A stretch of DNA of 6,304 nt from Anaerolinea thermophila (lineage in GTDB: Bacteria > Chloroflexota > Anaerolineae > Anaerolineales > DRKV01): contig DYKW01000107.1 of assembly GCA_020722405.1 (NCBI GenBank), positions 1 to 6,304 of the forward strand, given 5' to 3'. Position 1 is the stretch's first letter. Each line of letters opens with the position of its first letter. The notes beneath the pieces are model-generated. The model made no database searches. It was not told the origin of the DNA and worked only from the letters and a program-made list of their open reading frames with translations. The translations under genes and the position numbers were made by a program. Below, in pieces: positions 5,931 to 6,304 of the stretch.

Positions 5931-6177
5931 ATGACAGAACGGGAAAATTTTGACCAGATCACGGAGAGCATGATCGGTGCCGCTATCGAAGTGCACCGCG
6001 CTCTGGGGCGTGGCCTTCTGGAGTCGGCGTATGAAGCCTGTCTGACTTTTGGCCCAACGCGGCCTGAAGGTGGAACAACAGAAACCCCTGCCCGTGGTCT
6101 ATCGGGAGGTCAATCTGGATTGTGGCTACCGCCTGGATGTATCTGATCTGAAAATAGATTTTCATATCTGGTGGTGA
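5931..6177 (+). pseudogene. Decayed GxxExxY-family gene (frameshifted and 3'-truncated)
   Basis: From ATG 5931 the frame encodes MTERENFDQITESMIGAAIE, then VHRALGRGLLESAYEACLTF. This is the typical opening of GxxExxY proteins; the name motif is Gly28-Leu-Leu-Glu31-Ser-Ala-Tyr34. At about 6051 the frame breaks. The family sequence resumes in the +1 frame from 6052 as AQRGLKVEQQKPLPVVYREV, then NLDCGYRLDV, ending near 6141. A 5-nt deletion between TTTG and GCC would explain both the shift and the two missing residues. After the YRLDV strand the expected E-x-K half of the PD-(D/E)XK-like fold is missing and is replaced by unrelated AT-rich sequence reaching a TGA at 6175-6177. The family is widespread but its function is not established. 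Both lesions remove the putative active site, so the gene is almost certainly dead. Confidence 0.85.
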
Positions 6178-6190
6178 AAATTATTTTTCA
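6149..6190. repeat. Pair of 16-bp near-palindromes, 26 bp apart
   Basis: TGAAAATAGATTTTCA (6149-6164) and TGAAAATTATTTTTCA (6175-6190) are 13/16 identical. Each is an imperfect palindrome of the form TGAAAA-N4-6-TTTTCA. They sit just after the point where GxxExxY homology ends. They could be small hairpins, protein-binding sites or traces of an inserted element. Their AT-richness raises the odds of chance. Confidence 0.5.
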
Positions 6191-6226
6191 TGGCGACTTT
6201 TCAACAGGGGTTAAGATTTCTCCTCG

Positions 6227-6304
6227 CTGGCGCTCGTCGAAATGACATTGCTGGCGCTCGTTGAAATGACATTGCTGGCGCTCGTCGAAATGACATTGCT
6301 GGCG
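6227..6304. repeat. 24-bp tandem repeat array, at least 3.25 units, open at the window edge
   Basis: Units 6227-6250, 6251-6274 and 6275-6298 are identical except for one C/T change (GTCG to GTTG in the second), and 6299-6304 begins a fourth. Each unit starts CTGGCGCTCG and ends GAAATGACATTG. Because 24 is a multiple of 3, one plus frame stays open as repeated ALVEMTLL, but that frame has a TAA at 6212-6214 and no evident start, so I do not call a gene. Units abut with no spacers, which excludes CRISPR. The rest of 6191-6226 shows nothing recognisable. Confidence 0.92.

Noticed and set aside
5773..6304. CRISPR array
   Set aside because: The 8-, 9- and 24-bp units abut without unique spacers, and no cas gene is present.

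Overview
This is a bacterial chromosomal window, probably from a member of Chloroflexota (Anaerolineae-like), although no taxonomic marker proves it. The pointers are a moderately GC-rich coding background, a lipoprotein carrying a LASLAC lipobox and a jellyroll domain, a long TPR protein that starts with GTG and has no Shine-Dalgarno site, and intergenic regions filled with short degenerate tandem repeats beside a decayed GxxExxY gene. All five intact genes lie on the minus strand, so the order of transcription runs from high to low coordinates.

The layout from right to left is as follows. Positions 6227-6304 hold a 24-bp tandem repeat that runs off the window. Positions 5904-6177 hold a broken GxxExxY gene on the plus strand, preceded by a 9-bp repeat. 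Positions 5773-5868 hold an array of twelve 8-bp units. A perfect TATAAT sits between this array and the GTG start of an exported or membrane-anchored TPR protein (5755-4382). A compact run follows: a lipoprotein (4317-3655), the tRNA methylthiotransferase MtaB (3651-2371) and holo-ACP synthase AcpS (2367-2008), with only 3 nt between neighbours. A second 8-bp array (about 1947-2007) touches the acpS stop codon. It is in inverted orientation to the first and is joined directly to an array of eight 7-bp units (1890-1945). Next comes a HerA/DUF87-type hexameric DNA translocase (1850-120). Positions 3-101 probably hold the tail of a convergent plus-strand gene.

The genes are not one pathway. AcpS activates acyl carrier protein for fatty-acid synthesis. 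MtaB converts t6A37 to ms2t6A37 in tRNA. The lipoprotein and the TPR protein belong to the cell envelope and have no assigned substrate. HerA would normally partner a NurA nuclease in DNA end processing or defence, but no NurA is visible in the window. The 3-nt spacings, with no Shine-Dalgarno site in front of mtaB or acpS, point to translational coupling in a lipoprotein-mtaB-acpS operon, possibly including the TPR gene 64 nt upstream.

I see no new defence or mobile system in the coding part. The most unusual content is the repeat landscape: four repeat classes (7, 8, 9 and 24 bp) all confined to intergenic DNA, and inverted 8-bp arrays that bracket the 3.8-kb TPR-to-acpS cassette and share a 21-nt exact inverted match.
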